Below are positions 1-12,617 of a stretch of 64,000 nucleotides of DNA, in pieces. Within the stretch, counting starts at the first letter, position 1; each line of letters starts with the position of its first letter. Made by a program: the position numbers and the translations under genes. The notes beneath the pieces are model-generated. The model worked only from the letters and a program-made list of their open reading frames with translations, was not told the origin of the DNA and ran no database searches. The DNA lies in NCBI GenBank assembly GCA_038503065.1, contig JBCAMK010000016.1:1240001-1304000 (forward strand), read 5' to 3'. The DNA comes from Paragyromitra xinjiangensis (taxonomy: Eukaryota; Ascomycota; Pezizomycetes; Pezizales; Discinaceae).

Positions 1-36
1 ATCAATCAATCAATCTATCAATCGATTGATAGCTAG
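1..36. repeat. ATCA/ATTGAT simple repeat
   Basis: Tetranucleotide repeat of ATCA units running into an ATTGAT stretch at the window edge. Nothing else is attached to it. Confidence 0.7.
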
Positions 37-2440
37 ATGGGTTAGGGTTGTCGCGCTTGGAGGGTGGTCTGCTCAACAAGAGCCAACAACCAACCTACAA
101 AAACCATCCATCAACAACACCTGAAGGTAATCACATTTACCATCATTTATCACCTCTGGAAAGATACGGTGCTTTGGGTTATTACCCCACCCGATCTACC
201 AGTTTATCGAGACGATTCCTTGATGAAATTCACAATCTCGAATCATCACCGGTGACGGACGCTGACGCATCCTCACAAACACGGAATTTCCTCTTATCAC
301 AGTGCATAGTTACTCATTAAGCTAATCCATTCCAGCCTTAGAGCATATTCAGCAAAACCGAGCAGGATCCCGAGATATGTGGGATGACTCTGCATCAAAT
401 GCGAAGCAGCGTCATGAATCGGAAATACGAGGATCAAAATGCAAGAGATATATTAGTTGAAGGTTAACCTTCGTCGGCCAGTCTCCTAAGTCAGGTCGAT
501 ATGAAGGCTACATTGTTTCTGGCATGTGCAACGAAAAAGGTACACACATGATGAGACTGCTTTAGTTACACAGGAAGCTTAAGATATCATGGAAATCCGC
601 AGAAAAGTATCATCAACAATCAGTATTCTATCTCCTTCTTCCCCGTCCAATTAATCATGATTGACTATTAGAGAGTATCTTGCTGATCTGAACTATCTAG
701 CAAACAAAGTGGAAGGCTTTTATGAGACAACTGTCATTTTTCCGGATGATCTGGGTTACTTATTATGCACTAGCTTGCACGACAGCTAACTATTCCGCCT
801 ACTCTTGCTGGTTGCTAGCAATATTCTTTGCAGCCTGTCCAATTTCTGGAGGAGGACGAAAATGCTACGGATTTTACATTCAAAACGCCGGTAATACATG
901 ATCTGAACGAGCTAGGTTTATTAAAGAAATGATTAACTTGATACTCGCTTGTTACATGAGAAAAGTCTGGCTGCCATTCTCAATTACCAAGTCTCAGGAA
1001 TGAAAGTTTATTCGTGGGTTTTACACATGTTTATTCTACTCGGAACTGACTCAACAATTCTACACAACAACCATCCGCTGTATTCAAGTCAATAGACGAT
1101 ACTAGGATTGTGCACCGCCTAAGCGATCCGAAGTAATATTGGGGACGTTCGGCTGTGGAATACATTTAAACATCGCGAGGTCCAGCATACACTTCAAAGC
1201 AATATTCAACCCCTCCTAGGAGCCAAACCACGAAAGATATTCAGTGTCTCCAACAACCAGCAAATACTGAGTCATATAATATCATGTTCCAAGAAACAAT
1301 CCTTCCTTCGGGGGCTCTGTAGGCTCGCTCTCATTTCTGCGGCTCCCAAATTCCGGGGAAAACCACGGCGGGAGCATGCACTTGCAATACTATTCAATTG
1401 GGTTGCCTTGAGTAAAACCAGCAGCATCCATCCAGCTATTCGATGATGGAGAAACGATGATACATGAGCCGCATTTCGGGGGATTGTGCCATGTAAGTTC
1501 AACTCTTGCCTACTATAGTACAGCTACTAACCTCAGGGTTCACATAGTAGACGTGATTGTATGGTTCTCCTTGATAGGCTTCTAGATATCGTTGATACGT
1601 TGATGCATGGGAAATGCAAACAGTCAATATACTAGGGCAGATAGAACTCATGTCTACAGAAGGATTACAGAAGTCTCAAATCATCAGTACCTAGGTCTCG
1701 CTATCTATTGAGACAGTTTACACCAAAATTCCCCAAGAAAATGGTCTCCACTAAGAACATGACCGAAGAATTCCGTGGATGGACTCATTGGACCGGCGGA
1801 CCTAGTCCCACCTTTCTTCCCGGGTGGGCCAGTGATATTGACTTACCCTTGAATCACTTGGTCTTGGCAGCCTGACAACTTCCAGTCGGGATAAATTGAT
1901 AGTAATCATGACAGGAGGGAACTGCAGCTCACGGCATTCGCCTCTACAGTCCTGAGCGCCTGGAGGGCTGGGGTTGTGTTATTTTTCCTTGCTTGTGGTG
2001 CTTGACAAACCTCAATATTCTAAAGGCCCTAGAGGATCGATGGGAGCGGTGTGGATGGTTCGTGTCATTGCCATCCCTCAGTCTAGGCCCGACTCTAGCT
2101 CCCAGAAATCCCTGCGAATGGGGTCTTAAAAGGCATTCCAAGATAAGCATGTAACAAGCGCTCGTTCCAGATGTCCAAATGTGAAGCACATTTAACGGAG
2201 GGCCAATAACACACACATTGCAGACATGGGAAAAATTACACCTCACGGACGGAGCGACGTGTTGGGCATCGCTTCATATTCTTCGCTACCTACCAATATG
2301 AACTTCGCATGTTTATGATTGATTCCTCTATCAAGCCGCTTTCCGCTGACAAATGGGAATACGCAACGTGTATTAAAGTAGAAAGCAACTATAGCTATAG
2401 CCAGGGATAAAGTACTTGTAATCGCAGGGAACAGGAACTG
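37..2440. other. Left flank with no recognisable gene
   Basis: About 2.4 kb of mixed-composition DNA. All open frames are short (104 codons or less), overlap on both strands and show no domain I recognise. I see no tRNA, no long repeat and no convincing exon chain. It is the host DNA to the left of the transposon stack. Confidence 0.5.
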
Positions 2441-2442
2441 TA

Positions 2443-2565
2443 CTTGGGTAGAACCGGAAAACATGGGGTGTGTGGCTTTCTATGTGACGATATCTGTGCG
2501 CTATTCCGTAGCATACGAAGCCACACCCCCTTGTTTTCCGGTTCTTATGGTTCTAGGTACCCAAG
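2443..2565. mobile_element. 123-bp MITE with TA target duplication
   Basis: The left end starts CTTGGGTAGAACCGGAAAAC. The right end is its reverse complement, apart from an 11-bp interruption near the tip (CTTGGGTAC...GAACCGGAAAAC read inward). The copy of GGTGTGTGGCTT on the left and AAGCCACACC on the right extends the repeat to about 45 bp per arm. TA flanks both ends (2441-2442, 2566-2567), as for Tc1/mariner-type elements. It has no coding capacity. Confidence 0.75.
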
Positions 2566-2660
2566 TACGGTAGCATTAATACATGTATTCATTATGAACC
2601 GAAGATATAAATTATGGTTATGATCACCGATAAACTCCCTTGCGCATAATTGTCAGCCAG

Positions 2661-2669
2661 TATATTAAA
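2661..2669. repeat. Left 9-bp target-site duplication of the MULE
   Basis: TATATTAAA lies directly before the left TIR and is repeated exactly at 50247-50255 after the right TIR. A 9-bp duplication is the hallmark length for Mutator-like elements. Confidence 0.95.
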
Positions 2670-2726
2670 GGGAAAACGTTCAGGATACCATGTTTCTAGT
2701 AGTTTTGCCTGCCGGATACCACAACC
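2670..2726 (+). repeat. Left 57-bp TIR of the MULE
   Basis: Perfect inverted copy of 50190-50246. Similarity continues more weakly inward, with motifs such as CTCAGTGCAC on both sides at shifted spacing. Confidence 0.95.
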
Positions 2727-3803
2727 TCAGTGCACAACCCGCATGTCAGTGCACCCAAGTGTGTCACCCCACCAACAACCACCACCACCTCACGGTCCCC
2801 AGCTGCAGTCTCCCACAGCAAAGCAATTTCTCCTCTAAGTAAGTGATAATCTATCTCAATTCATCCAGAAACTGATGCTGTTTACAGATTACCAAGCGAA
2901 AACGCCGAGAACACCGAGAACGCCAAGCCTCCGCTTCCTGAATACCTTTTGTTTCGTTCCTGAGGATGTTTCAACCACCAGGCATCCAATTCCAGCGGTT
3001 TTAACCTCTTATTTTATTCTCTAGGATCATTCCATCTAAATACATCTACTATTAACACCTACCGGTACTTGTTTCGTTTCTCGGGATGTTTCAACCGCAA
3101 AACATCACTTTTAGAAGGTTTTTGACGGCTGAAACCTTCTGCTTGGTTTCCAGGAATGATTCATCGATAAAACCTCCGCTTCTAGTTGCTTTCTACGGTT
3201 TTGGCTAGTGCTGCTGCTGCTGGAGTGGGTTGAGAATATACTGACAATTTTTCGGAAAAAAATTACTTTATCATGAATCATGTGTGCTTTCATCTCGAAA
3301 GCGCTTGATGGCTATTCATTGAATAGTCATATGAGGGCCAGGTATCTGGAACAGGGTTGTCCACGTCAAGTGTAATTCCCCGGCGTGTCGGTAGAGATGA
3401 GTCTGAAAGGGCAAATAGCACATATGATTCATGACTTATTTTAGGTTTCAGTACTATTTTAGGATTGCGGCAACGGAAATTTGAATGCACAGAGCTTTGT
3501 TTCCCTGGATACGACAATGGATTGCCAGCTGGTAAGAATTTGGAAAAACAATAACAAATAAAGCAGTGTGATGGAGGATGGAATGAAAATGAACTGTACA
3601 TCAAATCTTGTGAGTTCTTACTTTAAATATAGCATGAACTTGAAGTGATCGCTAATATCATATAACTCAGTACAGTCGCTTTACAACTTCCTACCACACG
3701 GCATTAACTTTTCACATCCACTCCCGCATTCACCTTCCATCACTCGTTTACCTATACCTTTTCTCCTCCCAAAAGTCTCTCCCGATTTCCACCAGAACAT
3801 ATT
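2727..3803 (+). other. MULE 5' region with short imperfect repeats
   Basis: Non-coding leader between the left TIR and the transposase start. It holds four imperfect copies, near 2946, 3008, 3068 and 3138, of a unit around TTTCGTTCC...GGATGTTTCAACC. They are spaced about 60-70 bp apart. They could be binding sites for the transposase or simple tandem decay; the sequence alone cannot tell. Confidence 0.5.
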
Positions 3804-3948
3804 ATGGCTTTTACTCCACTCATTGTCGGTCAACTGTTTCTCCAATTTTCGGACCTAAAAGATGCAGTCCAAGACTGGGCTGTAGTTGGACGATTTGAAT
3901 TTCGACTTCAATGTAAAGATAAATCACGAGCCGATTATAGATGCAAAA
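3804..3948 (+). pseudogene. MULE transposase, exon 1 (N-terminus, cut by Gypsy A)
   Basis: ATG at 3804 opens a frame beginning MAFTPLIVGQLF. It runs 48 codons plus one base to the CAAAA duplicated at the Gypsy A insertion. After the insertion the same frame resumes at 48391 and gives a continuous FAR1/MuDR-type zinc-binding region: residues RLQCKDKSRADYRCK on the left of the break, KCGWRVYAARTKDG and a later SEHTC on the right. The start is chosen because it is the only ATG in this frame that leads across the junction. The gene is broken only by the insertion in this part. Confidence 0.85.
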
Positions 3949-4352
3949 TGTCACGGCTCGGGTAGTTTAGTTGTTTTTGTTTGGGTTCTATGTGTTCGGT
4001 TGTTAGGATTATGCGTCGCGGGATTAGTGTTGGGATTTCCTTATTCGGTTATGGGTTTATGTCGGTCAGAAGGTTTCGGTTGCGTTGTGTTTCTTTGTTT
4101 GGTAATGCTTGTTCGGATGTGAGTCATGTTGACGAGAAGGAAGGGTTTAGGGTTGATGGATTCAGGGGGATAAATAGGCGAGCTGTTGGCGAGTGTTGGT
4201 GGTTTCTTTCCTTTCTTCTCTATCCTGTATCTTGTTCAATACACCTCGTACCATCCTTGACCCACGTCCAAACCACGTCCGTAGCAATCCCTCGAACTTA
4301 GAGTATATTGTGTGACGGATAGTCACCGTGCACTAAGTACCTGGTTGAGTTA
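3949..4352 (+). repeat. Gypsy A 5' LTR, left part
   Basis: First 404 bp of the 446-bp LTR, interrupted by the 11-kb CATCAG element; the remaining 42 bp are at 15400-15441. Compared by eye with the 3' LTR at 47940-48385 the full LTR differs at four positions, all transitions. Confidence 0.95.
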
Positions 4353-4870
4353 CATCAGTAAAAAAAAAAAGGCATCCAGAAGGGTAACATTGTATAATGG
4401 CATTTTGACCCTCTGGAAGAGGGGCATTGCCTCTCAAACCCCTCCTGACAGCCTGCCTGCGCCCGTGCTGCATCTAGATGCGCTCTGACTAACTCTTACC
4501 GCCAGCCAACACCCGAGCGCCCTTCCTGAAGCCCGTGCTTTCACCGACCGACCTGTGTGCGTCCGACACCCTCCCGATGCGTATAGCTGCCGGATCTTTT
4601 TTTTTTATTTCGCTGCTCAAAACCCCGACTCCTAAGACTTAATGATTTTCAAAATCTTCAAGTTTTCACAGGTGTCGCCAAGAACGCCTACTAAGACACC
4701 TCCCTATTCCTTCCCATCTCGCTTCCCCTATTCTCTCCCACCCATTCCCTACTAACATCGCGAGATTTAGCTCGAGCAATAAGCTCGCTTCCGGCTAACC
4801 TCCTGCTAACGTCTTGCTTCCGTTTATTTGACTCCCGCTGATATGCCTCCTAGACTCGGTTCGATTCACA

Positions 4871-4902
<32 letters not shown>

Positions 4903-4943
4903 CTGCTTCCGCCCAAGTGAGCTCAGGAGGCAACTAAATTCGC
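4353..4943. other. CATCAG-1 left subterminal region, C/T-rich
   Basis: No gene. The segment from about 4680 to 4860 (GCCTACTAAGACACC..., CCCACCCATTC..., GATATGCCTCCTAGACTCG) is clearly homologous to 42730-42950 in CATCAG-4, which ties the two elements to one non-autonomous family. A CTGC/GCCTG short tandem repeat lies at about 4872-4900. Confidence 0.6.
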
Positions 4944-5425
4944 TGCCAGCCTCTGGCAGGTCGCCGATTCGCTGCCTGTGCTTCCTCCGCTTCCGCCATA
5001 TGGTCAATTCGCTGCAGCAGCTTCCGCTGCCTGCGCCAATAGGTCAATTCGCTGCCTGCGCTTCCGCCGCTTCCGCCATATGGTCAATTCGCTGCCTGCG
5101 CCATATGGTCGATCGGCTGACTGAGCTTCCGCCGCCGCCTCCGCCACAGCTGCTGCAGCTTCTGCTGCCTGCGCCAATAGGTCGATTCGCTGCCTGAGCT
5201 TCCGCCGCCTCTGCCACAGCTGCTGCTGCTTCTGCTGCCTGCGCCAATAGGTTGATTCGCTGCCTGCGCTGCCTGCGCCTGCGCCATATGGTTGATTCGC
5301 TGCTGCAGCTTCCGCCGCTTCCTCCGCTTCCGCCATATGGTCAATTCGCTGCTGCAGCTTCCGCTGCCTGCGCCAATAGGTCAATTCACTGCTGCAGCTT
5401 CCGCTCCCTGCGCCAATTGATTGAT
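4944..5425. repeat. About 40-bp satellite (GGTCAATTCGCTGC cores), about 10 copies
   Basis: Repeated cores GGTC(A/G)ATTCGCTGC are preceded by either CCATATG or CCAATAG and separated by CTGAGCTTCCGCC-type spacers, with period about 40 bp and irregular copies. The same satellite is larger in CATCAG-4 (42955-43880). Long open frames here, rich in Ala, Glu, Arg and Gln, are by-products of the repeat. Confidence 0.85.
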
Positions 5426-5947
5426 TCTCTGTGGGTAGTAAATGTTTGTACATATCTAAATAATATAAAATGATACAAGCGATATGCACTGTTAGTTTAA
5501 TCAATTCTGATTGGTCTTCAGATGTTAATGTGAATAAACCCCACTTTTTTGATTAGTTTACAATGCCACTGACGATTCTCATGTCTTAGTCCAAGCGCCA
5601 CCTACTTCATACATACAATTTTTTACTTTTTCTCACTCCGTCATATGTATTATGACTCATGGAGATCTGTTTTAGCAATACGAGAAAAAAAACAGGTTTA
5701 TTTAAAGAATTGATGCATGTCATTTGAGGTGCACGTCATTTTGATCATCAGTATTTGATATTTTTCTATATAGGATTGGATATTCTACTGCTCATTCACC
5801 CCCATTTCACATCGCGACAACCCAAGAATTCTATATAGCCAAGACAATTTCTATTTTTTTATTATACTACTACTCTGTCTTTAACAGACAATCATTCAAG
5901 ACATTTGACGTGTATCCTTGAGTTCTCAGTCAAATCGAGCCAACTCA
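5426..5947. other. AT-rich spacer before the Helitron genes
   Basis: No gene, hairpin or repeat that I can support. The 5' end of the Helitron (expected TC at an A/T site) probably lies here but cannot be placed. Confidence 0.4.
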
Positions 5948-6744
5948 ATGGCGTCGCTCTATGAAACATCTTTATACTCAGTAATGGCAGGGTCAGCAGA
6001 CATCGATTATATGCCATTGCCTCTCGGCGACCAAGACATTCCATGCACAGTGATATCCTTCGTTAATGACTATCAAGCGTGACATTGCAGTAAGGAGTGT
6101 GGCACTTTACTTTGGTCATTTGTACGATATGGGTCCAAATGAAGGAATCAGATATACTGTTCAACGCAGTTGAGTTAGTATTATCCTTAAAAATATAACT
6201 ATATTTAATAAATCAATTATTGACATTCAATAGGTTCATGGGTGATCCTAATCATTCCTCCTTTGCTGAGAATGCACCACCACCAACATGTGGAAACGTT
6301 TCCTGTGTTGGAAGAGTAGTTTCACAATCACGAACAGCTCCACTATCTACATATGGTGGCTGGCGTTGTTTCAACCTCCGTACAAGCTCTTATGACAATC
6401 AAGAAAAACAAAAACAATCCTTTCTTTTGCGGTGTTTTTTTCCATTGGGTAAAAGATTTGAAAAAACAATTTTACCAACAAGTGGATCTATTGTACAGCT
6501 TGCTGGTCAACTATTGGGAAGATTGAACGGTACATCTGATTCTGATCGTTTATTGGCTTTAAAGGTAGAGGGCGTAGAATATCTTTCTATTAGAGGTGGA
6601 AGTGGTAGTACAGGCTCTGGTGAAGGGGCAAATGCAATAGTTGGACCAAAAACACCACGAAAGTCAGCATGGGGAAAAAGCAGGGGTACTCCTTCAAAAC
6701 GTACAAGAAGTGGTACTGTCATTCAAGTTGAGTACATATTTTAA
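5948..6744 (+). pseudogene. Helitron-linked accessory gene, possible OB-fold single-strand DNA-binding protein
   Basis: ATG at 5948 starts a short exon beginning MASLYETSLYSVMAG. The frame is broken near 6090 (two stops), then continues with a segment reading WHFTLVICTIWVQMKESD. A 60-bp intron (6174-6233, GTTAGT..ATAG) leads into FMGDPNHSSF and on to a basic tail ending near 6744, possibly with a further intron at 6727-6810. The middle, with CGNVSCVGRVV, GWRCFNLR, FPLGKRFEKT and GSIVQLAGQLLGR, has the strand-rich spacing and Gly pattern of an OB fold. Plant and animal Helitrons are known to carry RPA-like genes. That assignment is inference, not a clear family match. Confidence 0.4.
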
Positions 6745-7257
6745 ATACTAATATATATTATATTTGTTGTTCATTACTAACTATAATCTTAAATACAATC
6801 AGGACACACATTCTACTACCAACGAAAAAGACACTGCCAGTTCGGATTTTTTGTCCTCTCCTTCTTCCTCTCAAATGTAAGGTCTTTAACTTTAAATTTT
6901 GTGACGTTTTCAAATATTAATTGTTAATTAGTATATAAGCAAGCACAATCTTTCTACTAGTTGAGCTTCGTATGATACGACTCAGATTTGTTTTTTTAGG
7001 ACTTTAGTTTGGGGGTATATATTTTTGGTTTTGGGTCCGTGTGTATGTGGGGGAAATATAGTGTATTAACCAACTAAATCCTATCCAAGTTTTTGTTCCA
7101 ACGTCATCATACAAATCATCACCTGTTATTTTAATCGAATTGACTTATATATCTCTCTTTCGCATCCTTGGATCAACTACATACTTGATAATTCAGTATA
7201 TCTCTGTGTTAATTAAAACTCTATATCCCTAGAAAAACACCATTATATCTACCTATC

Positions 7258-10200
7258 ATGCCACGAGTATCACCAAAAAACCAACCACGAACACGTGAAC
7301 AAATTTTAGACTCTCAACGACTTTTAATGCGTCGACGACGAGCTCAAATTGCTGCACAAAACACAAGTCACGATATAACTGATCTATCACTAAACTCACA
7401 CTTCACCTCTTCTTCATCGTATAAACATGAACCAACATGGTACGAAACTCTATCAAACATCAATCCAAGACAACCCAAGGCAATTTCACATACATGGTCA
7501 CGTAATTGTACCTTTTGTGGAATAGCACTACTCTCTACTGAACTCAACGGATGGTGTTGTAATAAAGGCAAAGCAATGCTTCCATCACTTCCACCATTTC
7601 CTCCTGAGATTGCTGATACAATGGTTGAGGTTGGCCCTTTATTAAGTCATATATCCAGAAAATTAAACAATTTATTTTGTTTTTCCATCATCGGAGTTAC
7701 AGGTGGATTTCGACAATTACCTACACCTTCCAATGTAGCTATATCTGGTCGAGTTTATCACCAACTACTAGATATCAATGAAGGCCAGCATTCAATTCGT
7801 TGGTTTTTATATGACGAACAAGAAAGACTCAACCGAGCTGTTCAACAAAGAGTCCCGCAATCTTTAGTAATCTCTTTTCGACAATTTTTGGATGCAGTTA
7901 ATCCTTATGTCCACCATCTTAGAAATGCTTTTTCCATGCCGTCTCTTGAATCTCAAGTTTTAGAACTTGAAGCTTCAACTATAGGAAATGAGATAGCAGC
8001 TATTATTCATACTGAGAATTTGAATAATTTACAACCACGAAATATACTTTTCTGGCGAAACGGACAACAACACCCTCATCCCCGAAAAGTTAATATCCTG
8101 TCAGCTCAATATGAACCTCTTCAATATCCAGTTTTTTTTCCTCATGGAACTACTGGCTGGCACGCTAACGCACCCTTATCCCAAATACGCTGGTATCGCA
8201 GTCGTTTGTTACAGGAGGAACGGTTTTTGGTTTTTGGTAGATTAACTTGTGAATATTTGGTAGACATGTATTTACGAGTAGAAGAAGAGCGGTTGGACTA
8301 TATTCGGAGAGGGCGAGAAAAACAGAGAATTCAACTACAAGATCAGCAAACAGAAAGTGCCAGTGGAGCAGAAGTTGAAGAGAGCGATGAAAATCAAAAT
8401 AACATTACCTTACCCTCTTCATTTTTGGGCTCCCGTGCATGGGCTTCAGAACAAGTAGCTGATTCTCTTGCTATTTGTCGACGATTTGGAAAGCCATCCT
8501 TTTTTATCACCATCACAACAAATCCTCAATGGCCAGAAATTGTTTCTCGATTACAGCCAGGTCAAAATGCATCTGATATTCCAATAATTGTGTGTCGAGT
8601 ATTTAAAGCAAGGCTTCGTGGGGCTATGAACTACATAAAAAAAGCATTTGGGCAAATTCTATATACTATTAGTGTTATTGAATTTCAGAAACGGGGCTTA
8701 CCACATGCTCACATCGTTCTCAAGGTTAGTTAATTCATTTATTTCATTTATATTCAGTTATATATTCTAAAAGTATTAGGTGTACCCAGATATCCCTCTG
8801 GAATATGTTGACTCCATTGTTTCGGCGGAATTACCTCTTGAACAAGATGACTCCCGGTTACGAGCATTGATCCTCAAATTTAACATGCATCCACTCAATC
8901 ATCTTGATAATCCAAACAGCCGGTGCAATCGAGGTGGTAGATGTGTTTGGAATTTTCCATTACCGCTCAATCAATCAACATCTCTCAATCAGCATGGACG
9001 ATTAGAGTATCGTCGTCGAAAAGAAGAAGACCGATGGGTAGTATCTTATATGCCCTGTTTGACTCGATTGTTAGAGTGTCATGTTAATGTTGACATATGT
9101 TTCACTGTCAATGTTTTCATGTATCTTTACAAGTACCTTTTTAAAGGTCCTGATCGAGCAATGTTTAATGTTAATTCTGTGGATGAAGCTCAAATTAATG
9201 AGATTGATGACTATATCAACGGAAGATATCTTTCCTCATCGGAGGCAGCTTGGAGAATTTTGCAGTTTAATGTTACTCAAAAATCACCTTCCGTTACAAC
9301 GCTTTCAGTTCACCTGCCAAATCAAAACCTTCGTCAAATGTATAGAAAAAATGGGACAGAATCAGAAGGATCAACACTTGCAAGATATTTTGCCCGTCCA
9401 GTATTACCTCAGTTTGCTTCTCTTCTATACACAGATTATTATCAGCAATATCGATTTTTGCCATATGTTGCAGGAAGTCAACCTCAACAAGGTCATTTTT
9501 TAGAAGTCTTATCATCATTTCCTCAACGTTTGGTTGTTAAACGAACTACAAAAGATACAGTTGCACGTATTGTAACTGTTCCTCCACGATTTGGCGAATT
9601 ATTTTACCTCCGAGCATTGCTACTACGAATACCAGGAAAGGACTTCACAGATATTCAGATCGCGAATTCGTAATATCCATTCCACTTTTCAGCAAGCAGC
9701 AATAGCGTTAGGCCTTTTTCAAAATGGTGAAGAAGCGGAGAATGTACTGCAGGAGGCAGTAGAATCATACACTACACCATCACAACTTAGATTTTTGTTT
9801 GCTCATATACTTTTAAATACACCATGTCCTGCAATCAATCTCTTCGAAAAGTATCAAGAAAATCTTTCAGCAGACTATCTTGATAAATACGACAGCCCTG
9901 CAGAAAGTTTACAACATACCTTATTAGACTTATCAAGACACCTGGTTCTCAATGGAGGACAACTGAAGGATTTTGGGTTACCTGAGCCTGAGGAGCGTAT
10001 GAATGAGTTGTATTTGGAGGATAATGCATTTTCCCACCGACGTGATGAGTTGGTTGAGCTATCTATAGCAATGCAATTACATCTCCTTCCAAAGACAACT
10101 GTACGTGTTTCAAACGATACTTCAAGCAATTCAAAAATAATCAACCAACAAACCAATGTTTTTTTTGGATGGCAAAAGGACGTGGAAAAACCTATACAGT

Positions 10201-11608
10201 GAATGCAATTGTGAACTACATTCATGGGCAAGGAAATATTGTGGTTATAGCAGGATCAACTGCACTTAGTGTGACACTTTACGAGCGTGGAAAAACGGCT
10301 CATTCAACATTTGGATTCCCGTTGTGGAGGTAAATTATCCTGTTGCCTACTTAAAATTTTATGTGGATTGGATATAACTATGTATATTCTTTAGAACAAT
10401 TCAGAGCTACAGTCAACTATCGGATTGAAATCTAATCGTGCTAAATTTCTCGAAGCGGCCCACTTATTAATATGGGAGGAGATGCCAATGGCTAATAAAG
10501 CTGCAATTGAATGTGCCGACTCCTTAATGAAAATGATCATGAAAAATGATTATTTATTTGGAGGGAAAGTGCTTTTGGGATTGGGTGACTTTCGTCAGGT
10601 TGCGCCAATAGTTAGTGGAACAGGACCGACATCAAGCTATCAAGCCTCTATTCACTCTTCTTTTTTATGGTCAGCCTTTCAAATTTTAAGGCTTCATGAT
10701 CCTATTCGCAATGTTTCAGATCTGGAATATTCAGAATGGATTGATCTTATAGGAGAAGGATCACATAATGACGAAGAGGTTTCACTTGATTTAATTGCAA
10801 CCGTCAACAACCTTGATGAAGTCATTCAATTTCTTTTTCCACCTGAAATATTGTTTTACGATAACAAAACTCTTTTGGCTCAACGAGCATTTCTTAAATT
10901 TCACTTAACATTTATGCGATGATTTCAATGACCAAATATTAAACCATATTTCAGATGACAAAGGTAACTCATAAAACTATAGTCGATAGAGTATTTTATA
11001 ATATCTTGCTAACTTATGGTAGCCACAACTTATTTCAAATTTCTGATTATATTAAAGAAGATGACGGAACACTAAAAACACCATCACCGGAGACAGCTGA
11101 ATTTCTTGCATTAGCCACCGAACCAGGAATTCCAGCTCACACTTTAAAGCTTAAACCTGGATGCCTTTGTTCAATTATGCGAAATCTATCCATTGAGCAG
11201 GGTTTGGTCAAAAATGTAAGAGTTTTTATAAAAAACTTACATCGTACCTTCATCGAGGTTGAGTGTTGTTCAATCACCGCTCATCTACCTTAAGAACAAA
11301 ATTTTCTGTCTTCCACGAATCAATTTCGAATTTTCACCACGCTTTCTGTCCCTGGACTATACAACGAAAACAGTATCCTCTACGTTTAAAGATATTCAAC
11401 AACTTTTAATAGTTGTCAAGGCTTGACATTAGAACGTGCTGTTCTTGATCTCCGTACTCCAGTTTTTGCACATGGTCAACTTTATACAGCAATCTCTCGT
11501 GTTCGTCATAGAGATTCTATTCGTGCACTTTTTACAGAAGATAATATACTCACCGTCGTACAAAAAATGTTGTTCATAAAAGTTTGTTATTGTAAATATT
11601 ATGTATGA
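7258..11608 (+). pseudogene. Helitron Rep/helicase polyprotein, decayed
   Basis: Exon 1 (7258-8724) carries the Rep part: CTFCG...GWCCNKGK zinc-like cysteines, FFITITTNPQWPEI (motif 1) and FQKRGLPHAHIVLK (HUH motif). A 55-bp intron (8725-8779) is followed by VYPDIPLEY and the tyrosine motif YLYKYLFKG. A frameshift near 9660 separates this from the TFQQAAIALGLF...NLFEKYQE region. Helicase motifs follow: a Walker A segment GRGKTYTVNAIV reached by another frameshift near 10170, an intron near 10330-10394, a Walker B-like IWEEMPM, GDFRQVAPI, and motif VI QLYTAISRV near 11480. Further stops lie near 10920 and 11290. It encodes rolling-circle Rep/PIF1-type helicase functions, now inactive. Confidence 0.9.
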
Positions 11609-11689
11609 AAGATAATTTATGTTGTGATTGAGCATGCGGGAAGTAGAAGGAAACAATGGGTAATTTGTATACAATAATGTGCGTGAAAC

Positions 11690-12200
11690 GGTTAAAGGCA
11701 GGAGGCAGGAGGTGAGAAGCGGGAAGCAAGTTGGAGATGGAGTATGTAGTCGATAAAATAAGAATTGCTAGATAGGTTGATAGATAGGTTGATAGATAGA
11801 TAGAAAAAATAGGAATTGGCAGGAAGGCGTGGAGGTGTGGAGGCACGGAGACACGGAGACATAGAGGTGTGGAGGCGTGAAGGCATAGAGGCATAAAGGT
11901 GTGGAGATGTGGAGGCGTGGAGGCGTGAAGGTATGGAGGCGTGGAGATGCGAAGGCATGGAGACATGGAGGTGTGGAGGCGTGGAGGTACAGCGGCGTGA
12001 AGATGCGAAGGCATGGAGGCTGGAGGCGTGAAGGCGTGGAGACACAAAGACACAGAGGCGTGGAGGTGTGAAGGCGTGGAGGCTTGGAGCGTAGAGGCAC
12101 GAAGGCGTGGAGGTGCGGAGGCATGGAGGCAAGGAGGCGTGGAGGCTTGAGACTTAAAGGCGTGAAGGCGTAGAGGCGTGGAGGCGTGGAGGCCAGTAAC
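11690..12200. repeat. Minisatellite of GGAGGCGTG units
   Basis: About 500 bp of 8-10-bp units built on GGAGGCGTG, with variants such as GGAGGTGTGG, GAAGGCGTG and GGAGACACG. Open frames on the minus strand reading LHAS/TPPRLH repeats are by-products. It starts just after the Helitron coding region, so it may mark material captured at the Helitron 3' side. Confidence 0.85.
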
Positions 12201-12617
12201 ATAATAGACGTAGTGAGAAGTACAATAGAGCTATGGTATGAACATATTAGTACAGCTACACAAGTGGGTGTATATAGACGTATGAAGACAAAAAAAAGTT
12301 GAGCTTTACATCCAGGCCTTTACCTACATGTCCAGACATGATTCTACTTTTCCTGATGAAGTAAGAGATATATGATATCCTTTAACTACCGCACACTTAA
12401 TTCTTTTACGCATGTGACTATATATGTGGAGTTCATATCAACGCAGCTTTTTCTGCACAACGCAAAGATAGTAAATATCAAATCTTCATATCAAACCAGT
12501 AGAATTTCACTACATTACACTAACGAGAACACATATAGATCAAGATATTTTATATTTTTTTAAAAAAACACAAACGAACAACAAAAAAAATAAGAGAAAA
12601 AGTACAAATAAAAAAAA
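12201..12617. other. AT-rich spacer
   Basis: No gene seen. It ends in A-rich tracts (12558-12616) immediately downstream of the minus-strand gene. Confidence 0.4.

Noticed and set aside
5004..5504. 166-codon minus-strand open frame rich in Ala, Glu, Arg and Gln
   Set aside because: It is the translation of the 40-bp satellite; overlapping frames on both strands read equally long. The same applies to the frames at 42998-43606.
11574..12202. Three overlapping minus-strand frames reading LHAST/TPPRLH repeats
   Set aside because: Translation of the GGAGGCGTG minisatellite in three frames; no protein.
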